The notes under the pieces: generated by a model | What the model was told of the DNA's origin: nothing | What the model saw: the letters and a program-made list of their open reading frames with translations, nothing else | Database searches by the model: none | NCBI GenBank assembly: GCA_017450485.1 | Contig: JAFSTN010000020.1 | Coordinates: 1 to 64,000, forward strand | Direction: 5' to 3' | DNA: 64,000 nt | Origin: Lachnospiraceae bacterium | GTDB lineage: Bacteria > Bacillota > Clostridia > Lachnospirales > Lachnospiraceae | Made by a program: the position numbers and the translations under genes | Part shown: in pieces, positions 35,801 to 44,734 of the stretch | How positions within the stretch are numbered: position 1 is the first letter of the stretch | Layout of the letters: each line of letters starts with the position of its first letter

Positions 35801-36324
35801 TTGCACTTAAAATAACGACCGATACCATACCTGCCGGCATGCTCTATTATCATATGGATGACCCCGTGGTGGATGCGGATGAGAGCATATCGGACGAGGA
35901 AGCCCGCAATCTGGTCCGCCGCGACCTCCGGATGAAGGGTGTGGTAAACAGTGACCCCGATATAGCGAAACTGATGGACGGATCGCTGGATGCCGGCATC
36001 AGATCCGATGTCATTCCGTTGACCTATACGAAGAACAATACACCTGACAGGTATTCAAAGGCATACTCGACGGAAGAACTGAAACTGATGCTCGGATATG
36101 CCGAGAAAAAGATGGACGAGCTGACATCCGGGATCATGGACGGGTGCATAGATGTCCATCCTTCATACATGAAAGGTTCGGATGCTCCGTGCAAATGGTG
36201 TGATTACGCATCGGTGTGCCATATAGCCTCACGTATACCGGGATATGAGAAGTCGGAGTACAGCGATGATCCGGCTACGATCCCGGATATCATGAGAAAG
36301 GCTGTATCCGGCAATAAGGACTGA
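32872..36324 (+). CDS. addB: Helicase-exonuclease subunit AddB
   Basis: A 1,150-residue subunit of the AddAB enzyme that processes double-strand breaks for RecA loading. The N-terminus has Walker A (CGPSGSGKST, 7-16). The C-terminal nuclease domain has D950 and K952 in IVDYKSG. The iron-sulfur cluster cysteines are all present: C793 (FAGCAYAHF), C1107, C1110 and C1116 (PCKWCDYASVC). GGGAG precedes the ATG. The gene runs straight into addA with one base between stop and start. Confidence 0.96.
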   Translation: MSVRFVCGPSGSGKSTYIQHKIIEESLTDPERKYLLIVPDQFTMQMQKRLIELHPYHAFSNIEILSFSRLSHRILEETGGAVPVLDDTGKSLIIRRIAEEVKPRLTVMSGRLDRIGFIHEVKSAISEFMQYGHDPDSLDRMIGCIQDHPTLKHKLHDLEIIYRAFMEYKADAYVTSEETLDIVRRNLHKSTLVRGSVLAFDGFTGFTPIQERVIQELMVLADRVFFAFTTEDGADPHKQPAPEDMFRLSWRSVNRLSVLADEARVPEEPPVILSLTGKGNASVDITSNKPADLISLERNLFRYPFRQYTGKPGSVRIYRASNIAEEVTDTFQRITALISGRGYRYRDIAIVVGDMASYADGISRTAASLGIPVYMDYSRSVLLSPFIEAILSAYEVLRSDYACESIIRHMRTGFGPLSMEETDELENFLMARGIRGRRAFDRVWTCGEPDPGNDTEAASARRIVKYQRINSIREKVRDHFASLHNTEKTIRSYSERLYEFMSSGGMYERLMNMAARFTEDGDRTSAMQYEQVFDRVCELLDQIVSLTGDSCVDEDEFRHILEAGLGEIRLGSIPGESDQIMVGDIIRTRLESVKVLFLLGANDENIPGRMSTGGIISDPDREYLKGLEDIELAPTPREQIFTQRLYLYMNMTKPTDGLIVSYRTSDEKGSPIQASYLIHTLCKLFPEVSHFRSTETHTVDGVTAPADRLSVAEVCADMMREYSGGRLNGAERDRLAVLCRVMESGGDADILEGIRRMSTLHYTHTPLSASLAEELYGSVMQTSVSRLERFAGCAYAHFLSYGLKLRERSEYSFENNNMGDVYHRALEEFSKRARNEASGWEGLSDADADAWVDEIMDRLIDTYGDTILISNNRNIAMSNRLRRIVKRSVDTIRYQVGAGKFIPTFFEHGFNEKRTYKTEDGTERSYRLIGKIDRVDICETEQDKYLRIVDYKSGNKDFNIAALYHGLMLQLTVYMDIALKITTDTIPAGMLYYHMDDPVVDADESISDEEARNLVRRDLRMKGVVNSDPDIAKLMDGSLDAGIRSDVIPLTYTKNNTPDRYSKAYSTEELKLMLGYAEKKMDELTSGIMDGCIDVHPSYMKGSDAPCKWCDYASVCHIASRIPGYEKSEYSDDPATIPDIMRKAVSGNKD

Positions 36325-36325
36325 G

Positions 36326-39300
36326 ATGGGAATTGAGTTTACCGAAGATCAGAAAAAAATAATAGAAGCCAGAGACTGCAGTCTGATAGTATCCGCGGCC
36401 GCCGGCAGCGGTAAGACAGCCGTGCTCGTGGAGCGTATCATAGGTCTGATCACAGATCCGGAGAAACCCGTTGACATAGACACTCTTCTGGTGGTTACCT
36501 TTACGAATGCCGCTGCGGCGCAGATGAAGGACAAGATACGCGAAGCCATTACAAAACGGCTGGAGGAATCACCGGATGATCCCAATCTGCTCAGGCAGTC
36601 CACGTTGATCCACAATGCGAGGATATCGACCATTGATTCCTTCTGTCAGTATGTATTGCGCAATTCTTTTGCGGATATTGACATAGATCCCGGATTCCGT
36701 ATCGCCGAGCCGGGCGAGAATTCCCTGCTCGAAGCCGATGTACTGGATCATCTTATCGAGGAGAAATACGGGAGCGGGGACGAGGAGTTCCTGTATATGG
36801 CGGATCATCTGGCTCCCGGAGCACGTGATTCCGGTGTGGCCGACGCGGTGTCCCATATATACAGGGTGGCGGAATCCGATCCCTGGCCCTATGAGTGGCT
36901 GAAGCTGCGTATGCTGGATCATGCTATTCCCGAAGGCGGGGAACTGCCCGATGTGATAATATCCCGGGTACGTGACAGGATCATAAAAGAAATAATAATA
37001 ACACTTGATATTTACGAGAAAGCCCTGAACCTGGCTGATATCGGGGGCCTTCATGCAGACTATATCAGAGTGATCGAAACGGAGAGGGATGCTCTTAAAA
37101 ACGTTTACGGGAGCATCGTGAATAATGAGTCTGCCAGCTATGATGAGATGGTTCGACTGATCGGAACCCTGTCTTATGAGTCACTTTCCCGCAAATCCAA
37201 TCCCGATGAAGATAAGGCGATAAGGGAACGTGTCAGGAATATGCGTACCCGGGCCAAAACCGGGATGGAGAAGTTAAGGGACTCATACCTGTCCACCACA
37301 TCCGCCGAAGCCGCTGACAGGATCAGGGCCTGTGAACGGACGATAACGGCTCTGTGCCGGCTGACCATGGATTATATGGATGCACTCAGGGCCGCCAAGG
37401 CTGACAGGGGCATACTTTCTTTTGCGGATTGCGAACACTATGCGCTGGATATACTGGTCCGCAGATGCGACGACGGGACCCCGGAGTTCACTGATGCCGC
37501 ATCACAGTACAGGAGCTTTTTCAGTTACGTGTTCATAGACGAATATCAGGACTCCAACATGATACAGGAGCTGATACTGTCAGCGGTGTCCGGAGAGAGC
37601 GAAGGCGTCTATAACCGATTTATGGTCGGTGATGTCAAGCAGTCGATATACAGGTTCAGACAGGCCGAGCCCGAGATATTCATAAGCCGCTATCATGAAT
37701 ACGGATACGAAGATAAGGACAGACGTAAAATTGATCTTAACCGTAATTTCCGCAGCCGCAGTCAGGTTCTGGATTCGTGTAACGCACTTTTTGAACGTGT
37801 CATGACCGAGGCTGACGGTGGCGCGGATTATGACGAGCATGCGTCGCTTAAGTACGGTGCCGGCTATCCGGAAGCGGGAGAAAACGATTATACCACCGAG
37901 CTGGTTTTTACCGATGCTGCTGAAGGTGCATCTTCGGACCGGGCCATGACGGAGGGTGAGGCGATCGCCCGGCGTATAGATGCGCTGATGGCAGAGGGAA
38001 TGACGGTATGGGACCCGGATGCAGGGAGCATGCGTCCCTTAAGATACGGGGATATAGTCATACTCTACAGGGCGAGCGTTCCCGAAGCCGAGTGCTATAA
38101 GCGTGTTCTCGAGAGCCGTTCGATACCGGCACAGCTCACCGGAAGTTCGGGATATTTTGCTACCTATGAGATATCGACGCTTATGAATCTGCTCCGGATC
38201 ATAGTCAATCCCCTGCAGGACATTACTTTCTACGGAACTATGGAATCGGTTATAGGCGGTTTCGCACCGGAGGAGATCGCAGGCATAAGTCTGGCATACA
38301 GACGGTCGCTCCCGGAGGGTGTGTCACCCGGAGAGGGCTATATGTATGAAGCCTGCCGTCTGGCTGCTGCGGGGGGCGATGAGAAAGTGAGCGTATTTCT
38401 CGATATGCTCGGCCGCTATCGTGAACTCTCGGAATATGCGAGTGTGGATGAACTGCTCAGTGTGATCCTGAACGATACCTCATACAGGACGTTGATGCTG
38501 GCGATGCGCGGAGGCCCCAGACGAGTGGCCAATGTGGATATGCTTATACGTAAGGCTGCGGATTTCGCGGGAACATCATACTTCGGTCTGTACAACTTCA
38601 TCAGGTATATCGATCTGATGAAGAAGGCCGAAACAGATGACGACGAGGCTGAAGCTCCCGGCGAGATGATGGATACAGTAAGGATCATGAGCATACATAA
38701 GAGCAAGGGACTGGAGTTTCCGGTCGTCATAGTCGCCAGAGAGGGCAGCGAATTCAACCTGCAGGATTCCAGGAGCACGGTGATATGCGATCACAGAGCA
38801 GGTATAGGCATCAAGCATATCAATACGCGCAAAAGGATCAAATACGACAATCTGATGTACAGGTATGTGGCTGATTCGATAATCGACCAGTCAGTGGCCG
38901 AGGAGATGCGTATACAGTATGTTGCCATGACCAGAGCCAAAGAAAAGCTCATCATTATGGCGACCATGAAGGATGAGCGCGGCAAAAACGATCCCGATAC
39001 GGATATTTCCAAACTCGTGATCAAAAGACCCGATAAGCCGGCAGCATATATAGACTGGTATCTGCAGTGCCTGTGTGATGCACAGGATACTGACCGGCTG
39101 GAGGTGACCTGCGAGCGCAGATCCGAACCGTCCCTGCATATCACATATTACAAATCCGATATGTCCGCCGTATCGGTAGAAGCCGACTCATTGATGGGAG
39201 CGGTTGATACTGAGGTCCGTATGCGTGAGCTGGCAGATATATCAGGGATCGAAGATGCCGTTGGTGGGTCCGATCCGTACAGGAACTATCTGGATGGAAT

Positions 39301-40066
39301 ATACGCATATGAATATCCTCATACGGATCTGAGCGGACTCTATACCAAGACATCCGTGTCAGTGCTCAAGCATGCGGCGATGCCCGAGGAAGTGCCGGCA
39401 CACGAGATGATACGCGGAGAGATCGACGATACCGCCGAAGGAACTGAGGCCTGTACGGCTCCCATCCCCCGGTTCATTTCCGGAACAGCGGATAAACCCG
39501 GAGCTACGGTCAGAGGTTCGGCTTTTCACAGGATAATGGAGTTGTTTGATTTTTCCGGTTTACATAACACCACAGCCGAGGCGTCAACCGCTGGCGGGAC
39601 GGCAACCGCCGCAGCCGAAGAACTTTCCGCTCAGATCGAAAGAAGCACGGCAGACGGAACATTATCCGAAGTGGAGAAGCGTATCCTGGATGATCCGGGA
39701 GAATCCGGGCGTATCGTAGAATTCCTGGAAAGTGACACCGCCTCCCGTATGGCACGGGCACAGGAGGCAGGCAGACTGTATCGTGAAGCGCCTTTCATGA
39801 TGGGAATCCCGGCCTCTCGTGTCGATGAGAGATTTCCAGATGATGAAACAGTACTCATTCAGGGTATTATTGATGTATATTGGATAGAAGATGACGGTGC
39901 CGTGATCCTGGATTATAAGACCGATCGCGTACACAGTGCATCCCGTCTGATCGATCTATACAGGACTCAGCTGGACTATTACGGATATGCACTTGAGCAG
40001 ATGCATATCCCGGTGAAAGAGAAGCTTATTTATTCGTTTGAACTCGGAGAGATCATATCCCTCTGA
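36326..40066 (+). CDS. addA: ATP-dependent helicase/nuclease subunit AddA
   Basis: A 1,246-residue UvrD-like helicase plus RecB-type nuclease, partner of AddB. It shows the Q motif FTEDQKKII, Walker A AAGSGKT (25-31), FADCEHYALDIL, Walker B FIDEYQDSN (about 405), GDVKQSIYRFRQAEP, IMSIHKSKGLEFPVV and YVAMTRAKEKLI. The C-terminal nuclease motif is ILDYKTDRV with D1196 and K1198. A Thr/Ala/Gly-rich linker near residue 1080-1095 is not typical of the family. Housekeeping recombination function; also degrades linear foreign DNA. Confidence 0.96.
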   Translation: MGIEFTEDQKKIIEARDCSLIVSAAAGSGKTAVLVERIIGLITDPEKPVDIDTLLVVTFTNAAAAQMKDKIREAITKRLEESPDDPNLLRQSTLIHNARISTIDSFCQYVLRNSFADIDIDPGFRIAEPGENSLLEADVLDHLIEEKYGSGDEEFLYMADHLAPGARDSGVADAVSHIYRVAESDPWPYEWLKLRMLDHAIPEGGELPDVIISRVRDRIIKEIIITLDIYEKALNLADIGGLHADYIRVIETERDALKNVYGSIVNNESASYDEMVRLIGTLSYESLSRKSNPDEDKAIRERVRNMRTRAKTGMEKLRDSYLSTTSAEAADRIRACERTITALCRLTMDYMDALRAAKADRGILSFADCEHYALDILVRRCDDGTPEFTDAASQYRSFFSYVFIDEYQDSNMIQELILSAVSGESEGVYNRFMVGDVKQSIYRFRQAEPEIFISRYHEYGYEDKDRRKIDLNRNFRSRSQVLDSCNALFERVMTEADGGADYDEHASLKYGAGYPEAGENDYTTELVFTDAAEGASSDRAMTEGEAIARRIDALMAEGMTVWDPDAGSMRPLRYGDIVILYRASVPEAECYKRVLESRSIPAQLTGSSGYFATYEISTLMNLLRIIVNPLQDITFYGTMESVIGGFAPEEIAGISLAYRRSLPEGVSPGEGYMYEACRLAAAGGDEKVSVFLDMLGRYRELSEYASVDELLSVILNDTSYRTLMLAMRGGPRRVANVDMLIRKAADFAGTSYFGLYNFIRYIDLMKKAETDDDEAEAPGEMMDTVRIMSIHKSKGLEFPVVIVAREGSEFNLQDSRSTVICDHRAGIGIKHINTRKRIKYDNLMYRYVADSIIDQSVAEEMRIQYVAMTRAKEKLIIMATMKDERGKNDPDTDISKLVIKRPDKPAAYIDWYLQCLCDAQDTDRLEVTCERRSEPSLHITYYKSDMSAVSVEADSLMGAVDTEVRMRELADISGIEDAVGGSDPYRNYLDGIYAYEYPHTDLSGLYTKTSVSVLKHAAMPEEVPAHEMIRGEIDDTAEGTEACTAPIPRFISGTADKPGATVRGSAFHRIMELFDFSGLHNTTAEASTAGGTATAAAEELSAQIERSTADGTLSEVEKRILDDPGESGRIVEFLESDTASRMARAQEAGRLYREAPFMMGIPASRVDERFPDDETVLIQGIIDVYWIEDDGAVILDYKTDRVHSASRLIDLYRTQLDYYGYALEQMHIPVKEKLIYSFELGEIISL

Positions 40067-40082
40067 TATTGTGGTTTGATTT

Positions 40083-40976
40083 ATGGGCAGATCGTTCAAA
40101 AAAGTCATATATGTATTGATGCCGTTTCTGGCGTATTATGTGGTGCATGATATGACCAGATTCTTTATGATGTACGTTCTTCAGCTCATTTCCTCGAAGA
40201 ATGCCGGGGTTTACTCCTATATCAGGGCACATGACACTTTTGTTTCGGGATTCATATCTCTTTTGGATATGCTTCTGGGAGCACTGGTACTGATCATACT
40301 TATGAAGAGGGACGAGGAGGAACTGTCGATCTGGGATTATGTAAACCTAAATGGCATCAGCTTTTACAGAAAAGACCGTATACACCCCGCATGGTTCAGC
40401 TGGGTGCTGCTCACGATCCAGGCTGTCAGCATGGCACTCGGGATAAATATCCTGATCAAGCTGTCCGGGCTGATGGAAATATCATCATACAGTGAGACGT
40501 CGGGTGCTCAATACTCGATCCCGGTCTGGTTCGGCCTGCTGCTTTACGGAGTGATATCACCCGGGGTGGAGGAGCTGCTGTTCAGACTGATATTCTACGG
40601 CCGTATGAAGAGACGCTTTCATATAGGTATCGCAGTGGTTGTCAGTTCGATGTTTTTCGGATTGTATCACCGCAATCTGGTACAGGGGATATACGGATTC
40701 GCGATGGGTATGCTCATGTGTCTTGCATGTGAGTATGTTCATACCGTGATCGGGGCACTTTTGATGCATTCGGCAGCCAATCTGACCGTCTATCTGCTGG
40801 GGATCACCGGCGTGCTCGGAAAGCTTGATTCACCGGTCTGCTGTATCATATTCATATGCATCGGATGTCTGACCGTTGTGGCGGAAATCTTCTACAGCAG
40901 ACAGTCTGTGAGGCGCTTCGGTGTGATCGAAGGCGTCGATCATGTCGGTTGTTTCTACGTGGATCCCTTGTTATAA
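40083..40976 (+). CDS. CPBP-family intramembrane metalloprotease
   Basis: A 297-residue protein with about eight TM helices. The three CPBP (Abi/CAAX protease-like) motifs are GVEELLFRLIFYGRM, FGLYHRNLVQ and LLMHSAANLTVY, containing the two Glu, one His and one His/Asn expected at the active site. Such proteins process prenylated proteins in eukaryotes; in bacteria several are linked to bacteriocin self-immunity or protein sorting, and no bacteriocin genes are visible here. It starts 16 bases after addA. The substrate is unknown. Confidence 0.9.
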   Translation: MGRSFKKVIYVLMPFLAYYVVHDMTRFFMMYVLQLISSKNAGVYSYIRAHDTFVSGFISLLDMLLGALVLIILMKRDEEELSIWDYVNLNGISFYRKDRIHPAWFSWVLLTIQAVSMALGINILIKLSGLMEISSYSETSGAQYSIPVWFGLLLYGVISPGVEELLFRLIFYGRMKRRFHIGIAVVVSSMFFGLYHRNLVQGIYGFAMGMLMCLACEYVHTVIGALLMHSAANLTVYLLGITGVLGKLDSPVCCIIFICIGCLTVVAEIFYSRQSVRRFGVIEGVDHVGCFYVDPLL

Positions 40977-41027
40977 TAATCGTTAGTATCTTTTTATTCT
41001 GTTTTTTTCGCTGAAAGGACACAACTT

Positions 41028-42395
41028 ATGAAAGAGCTCAAACCCATTACAAATAAACTGCTGTGGATATTCGCTGTTGGTCAGTTTGGATGGAGCCTGT
41101 TGTCGGGCGTGGTATCAAACTGGATGGTATATTATTACACAGGCAGTCCAGATGCGCAGAATCCCAATACCGGACTGTTCGCATCAGGAATAACTCAGGA
41201 GCCGATACTTTTTAAACTCACGCTTTTCGGACTCGTGCTTGCGGTAGGGCGTATATTTGATGCCATTACGGATCCGCTGATCGCAGGATGGTCCGATCGC
41301 AGCAACTATAAGAACGGACGCCGCATACCTTTTATGCGTGCCATGGCAGTACCGTTTGCACTGTGTACCATAGGTCTGTTCGTTATCCCCCAGACCGGAG
41401 CCGTGGTTGTCAACGACGTTCTGCTGTTTGCGCTTCTTATCGTATTCTATCTGTTCATGACGATGTTCTGCACACCTTACAATGCCCTGATTGCAGAACT
41501 CGGTGACACTCAGCAGCACAGGATCAACGTCTCCACGTATATTTCATTTACTTTTATCGTAGGTCAGAGCATATCCTTCCTGCTTCCGAACCTCGCAGGG
41601 GCACTTGAGGGTGCGGTGGGGCAGAAGGGTTCCATCCGTCTGGCGGTAGCCATTATGGCTTCCATAGCATGTGCAGCCATGCTGATTGCCGCGTTCTATA
41701 TCAATGAGCGCGATTACATCGATTCGAAACCCAGTGAGACGAAGCCTTTCAGCTCACTTATCAAGACTTTTTCCAACGGACAGTTCCGCAGGTTTGTATA
41801 CAGTGATGTGATCTATTTCTTTGCACTTACCCTGTTTCAGACCGGACTCGCTTTTTATGAGACCAAGCTTATGGAGATCGAGGATACCTGGACATTCGTG
41901 CTGACCGCCACCATGACGGCCATAAGTGTCTGCCTGTATCCTGTAGTCAATATTCTGGCGAAGAAGATCGGCAAGAAAAATCTGATCATTATCGGCTTCT
42001 TCTCTTATTGTGTTGTATTTGCGATCACTGCTGCATGCGGAAAAGGACTGCACTGGGGCTTCATAGTGGCTGTCACGGCAGCAGTGCCGATGGCTATCCT
42101 CGGCATACTGCCTCAGGCTTGCGTGGCCGATGTTGCGGAGCTTACACGACTTGAGACCGGTGAGGACAGGAGCGGTATGTTCTTTGCCGCACGAACATTT
42201 GCATTTAAGATGGGCCAGGCACTTGCCATGGTAATCTTCACATCCGTGACGGTATCCCAGACCACAGGCAGCTACAGGGCCACCGCGATCATCGCCTTTG
42301 TTACCTGTCTCATCGGAGCACTTCTGTTCTTTGCATTTGATGAAAAGATGATCCTGGGGCGTATTCGTGAACTCAGAGGAAGCGACGAGATCTGA
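41028..42395 (+). CDS. GPH-family sugar:cation symporter
   Basis: A 455-residue, 12-TM transporter of the glycoside-pentoside-hexuronide (MelB-like, MFS) family. It has FDAITDPLIAGWSDRSN, GRRIPFMR, FCTPYNALIAELGDT and SGMFFAARTFAFKMGQA at the family positions. Substrates in the family are sugars co-transported with Na+ or H+; the substrate here cannot be read. AAAGGA precedes the ATG. Its stop codon overlaps the start of the TPR lipoprotein gene, so they are translated together. No glycosidase lies nearby. Confidence 0.9.
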   Translation: MKELKPITNKLLWIFAVGQFGWSLLSGVVSNWMVYYYTGSPDAQNPNTGLFASGITQEPILFKLTLFGLVLAVGRIFDAITDPLIAGWSDRSNYKNGRRIPFMRAMAVPFALCTIGLFVIPQTGAVVVNDVLLFALLIVFYLFMTMFCTPYNALIAELGDTQQHRINVSTYISFTFIVGQSISFLLPNLAGALEGAVGQKGSIRLAVAIMASIACAAMLIAAFYINERDYIDSKPSETKPFSSLIKTFSNGQFRRFVYSDVIYFFALTLFQTGLAFYETKLMEIEDTWTFVLTATMTAISVCLYPVVNILAKKIGKKNLIIIGFFSYCVVFAITAACGKGLHWGFIVAVTAAVPMAILGILPQACVADVAELTRLETGEDRSGMFFAARTFAFKMGQALAMVIFTSVTVSQTTGSYRATAIIAFVTCLIGALLFFAFDEKMILGRIRELRGSDEI

Positions 42396-43444
42396 TGCTT
42401 AAGAAAACGCACGTTATTAACTGCATACTCATCCTTGCAGCCTGCATGCTCGTGCTGACATCATGCGGTAAAGAGGAGGAATCCTATACCGATACCGGCA
42501 TGGCTGCTATCGAGGAACTGGATTATACCGGTGCCCTTGAGGCATTTGATTCCGCGCTGGAGGCCGGGGAGGATGAGCGCCTCATACTGCGCGGGCAGGG
42601 CATGGTCTATATGGCCCAGCTCAGATATGATGAGGCCATAGATGCTTTCATACGCGCGCTGAACTTAAGTACCGGCGTTCCGGAAGATCTGGATTACGAT
42701 ATCAATTATTATCTGGCAGCGGCGTATTATAAGTCGGGACGCCTGCCTGAGGCAAAAGAGGTATACGATTCCATACTGGCTCTTCGTGATGATGAGTATG
42801 ATGCCTATTATCTCCGGGGTATCGTATTGCTGGAGAGCGGGGATTACGAATCCTCGATCGCGGACTTCCGCAAAGCAATCAGTATAAACAATAATGACTG
42901 CGACATGATAGTGGATGTGTATCAGGTGCTTGCCGCACAGGGATATAAGGAAGCAGGCCGCGAGATCATCAGCGAGTGCATAGCATCCAAATCGGATATT
43001 TCGGACTATGACTACGGGCGTTTTGAGTATTATCTGGGCAACTATGATTCAGCCAAGACCTATCTGGAGAATGCTGACAAAGGTGACTCGGCTCAGATAA
43101 CACTGTTTCTTGGACGCACATACGAAGCACTGGGTGACTATAACTACGCCATAAGCCTCTACAATACATATCTGGATAAGAATCACAATGCACCGAACAT
43201 CTATAACCAGATGGGATTGTGCCAGATGAAGATGGAGAGATATTCCGAAGCCCTCAGCTCATTTCAGGCAGGCATGAATACCGAAGACAAATCGATCATG
43301 CAGACACTCAAGTTCAATGAGGTCGTGGCTTACGAATATATGTATGAGTTCAGGACAGCGGCGAACCTGATGAAGGATTATATAGCCCTGTATCCGGATG
43401 ATGCCGCGGCATTGAGGGAGTATGAATTCCTCAAGACGAGATAA
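42395..43444 (+). CDS. TPR-repeat lipoprotein
   Basis: A 349-residue protein with a lipoprotein signal ending LVLTSCGK (lipid-bearing C24), so it is anchored to the outer face of the membrane. At least seven TPR-like helical repeats cover about 35-345 (ALEAFDSALEAGE, YDEAIDAFIRALNL, PEAKEVYDSIL, YESSIADFRKAISI, YNYAISLYNTYLD, YSEALSSFQAGM). TPR proteins usually act as scaffolds. The GTG-free ATGA overlap with the symporter suggests shared expression, but no functional link is known. Confidence 0.88.
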   Translation: MLKKTHVINCILILAACMLVLTSCGKEEESYTDTGMAAIEELDYTGALEAFDSALEAGEDERLILRGQGMVYMAQLRYDEAIDAFIRALNLSTGVPEDLDYDINYYLAAAYYKSGRLPEAKEVYDSILALRDDEYDAYYLRGIVLLESGDYESSIADFRKAISINNNDCDMIVDVYQVLAAQGYKEAGREIISECIASKSDISDYDYGRFEYYLGNYDSAKTYLENADKGDSAQITLFLGRTYEALGDYNYAISLYNTYLDKNHNAPNIYNQMGLCQMKMERYSEALSSFQAGMNTEDKSIMQTLKFNEVVAYEYMYEFRTAANLMKDYIALYPDDAAALREYEFLKTR

Positions 43445-43499
43445 GATAAAGATCAGGACAGGATCAGATTACGATTTAGACAGTGGAGGATCATGCGAT

Positions 43500-44441
43500 A
43501 TGATCAACAAGTTAACCGACAGGATCAAAAAGACCGGAGCACCCATAGTTGTAGGGCTGGATCCGAACCTCAGATTCGTTCCGGAACAGATAAAAAAAGC
43601 AGCATATGAAGAGTTCGGGGAGACTCCCGAAGGCGCCGCCGAGGCGGTATGGCAGTTCAATAAAGCCATCGTGGATGCAGTATACGATCTGATACCCGCG
43701 GTCAAACCGCAGATAGCCATGTATGAGCAGTTTGGCCTGCCCGGTATGGCTGCTTACAAGAAGACCGTAGATTACTGTCATGATCGCGGACTGATCGTCA
43801 TAGGGGATGTGAAGCGCGGAGATATCGGATCGACATCCGAATCATACGCGATCGCACATCTGGGACATATAAAGATCGGATCGACAGAGCATGCCCTGTT
43901 TGACGAGGATTTTGCCACGGTCAATCCTTATCTGGGCAGCGACGGAGTTAAGCCATTTATAGATGTGTGCCGTGTGGAGCACAAGGGCATCTTCGTGCTG
44001 GTCAAGACATCCAACCCGTCCAGCGGTGAGTTTCAGGACAGACAGGTCATCGCTGAAGACGGCAGAACACGCAGACTGTATGAGCTGGTCGGTGAGCAGG
44101 TGGATGCGTGGGGGGCCGATCTGATGGGTGAAGGATACAGCTATGTGGGCGCCGTGGTGGGTGCCACTTATCCCGAGGAGGGACGCATCCTGCGGGAGAT
44201 CATGCCCAAGGCTTATATACTGGTGCCGGGCTATGGGGCACAGGGCGGACGCGGAGCCGATCTGGTCCATTTCTTTGATAAGGACGGACTTGGCGCGATA
44301 GTCAATTCCTCCAGAGGTATCATAGCCGCATATCAGAACGATAAATATGCTTCATACGGTCCCGAAGCACACGCAGATGCATCCCGCGCCGCAGTGGAAG
44401 ACATGATCGCCGATATACGCGGAGCATTGGAAAACAGATAA
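43500..44441 (+). CDS. pyrF: Orotidine-5'-phosphate decarboxylase, type 2
   Basis: A 313-residue enzyme for the last step of UMP synthesis. ATG 43500 follows GGAGG by 10 bases; an out-of-frame ATG lies between them. The type 2 signature is complete: VVGLDPNLRFVP, AVKPQIAMYEQFG, IGDVKRGDIGSTSESYA with the catalytic Lys-Asp pair, TVNPYLGSDGVKPF, VLVKTSNPSSGEFQD and VPGYGAQGG. No other pyr gene follows, although this family often sits beside pyrK-pyrD. Confidence 0.96.
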   Translation: MINKLTDRIKKTGAPIVVGLDPNLRFVPEQIKKAAYEEFGETPEGAAEAVWQFNKAIVDAVYDLIPAVKPQIAMYEQFGLPGMAAYKKTVDYCHDRGLIVIGDVKRGDIGSTSESYAIAHLGHIKIGSTEHALFDEDFATVNPYLGSDGVKPFIDVCRVEHKGIFVLVKTSNPSSGEFQDRQVIAEDGRTRRLYELVGEQVDAWGADLMGEGYSYVGAVVGATYPEEGRILREIMPKAYILVPGYGAQGGRGADLVHFFDKDGLGAIVNSSRGIIAAYQNDKYASYGPEAHADASRAAVEDMIADIRGALENR

Positions 44442-44443
44442 TC

Positions 44444-44734
44444 ATGAAGAAAAGAACAGTCAAACAGAATATAGCTCTGATCGGGGTGATCCTTATCGTG
44501 ATCATGATCCTGGCAACGCTGATCACGGCTTTTGCAGATCCGACAGGCAGATACTTCAGAAGCTGTCTGATAGTGACGATAGCACTTCCGATCGCATTAT
44601 GGGTGTTCATGTGGGCATACGGAGCCATGATGCATAAGCACACTCCCGCGAGCTTCGACCTGGGCGGTGCTGATAAGCCTTCCGCTGCGGACGGCATGGA
44701 GAGTGCCGGTACGGATACGGAAACCGATGAGTAG
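44444..44734 (+). CDS. Small membrane protein, two TM segments
   Basis: A 96-residue protein with TM segments near 10-31 and 41-62 and an acidic, Ser/Thr/Glu-rich C-terminal tail. It lies 2 bases after pyrF and overlaps the DUF3810 gene by 8 bases, so it belongs to the same transcript. No family is recognised. Confidence 0.75.
   Translation: MKKRTVKQNIALIGVILIVIMILATLITAFADPTGRYFRSCLIVTIALPIALWVFMWAYGAMMHKHTPASFDLGGADKPSAADGMESAGTDTETDE

Noticed and set aside
32872-40066. addB-addA as a specialised phage-defence system
   Set aside because: All motifs, the iron-sulfur cysteines and the gene order match the housekeeping double-strand-break repair enzyme.
40083-40976. CPBP protease as bacteriocin immunity gene
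   Set aside because: No precursor peptide or transporter gene was seen nearby, so only the protease family can be supported.
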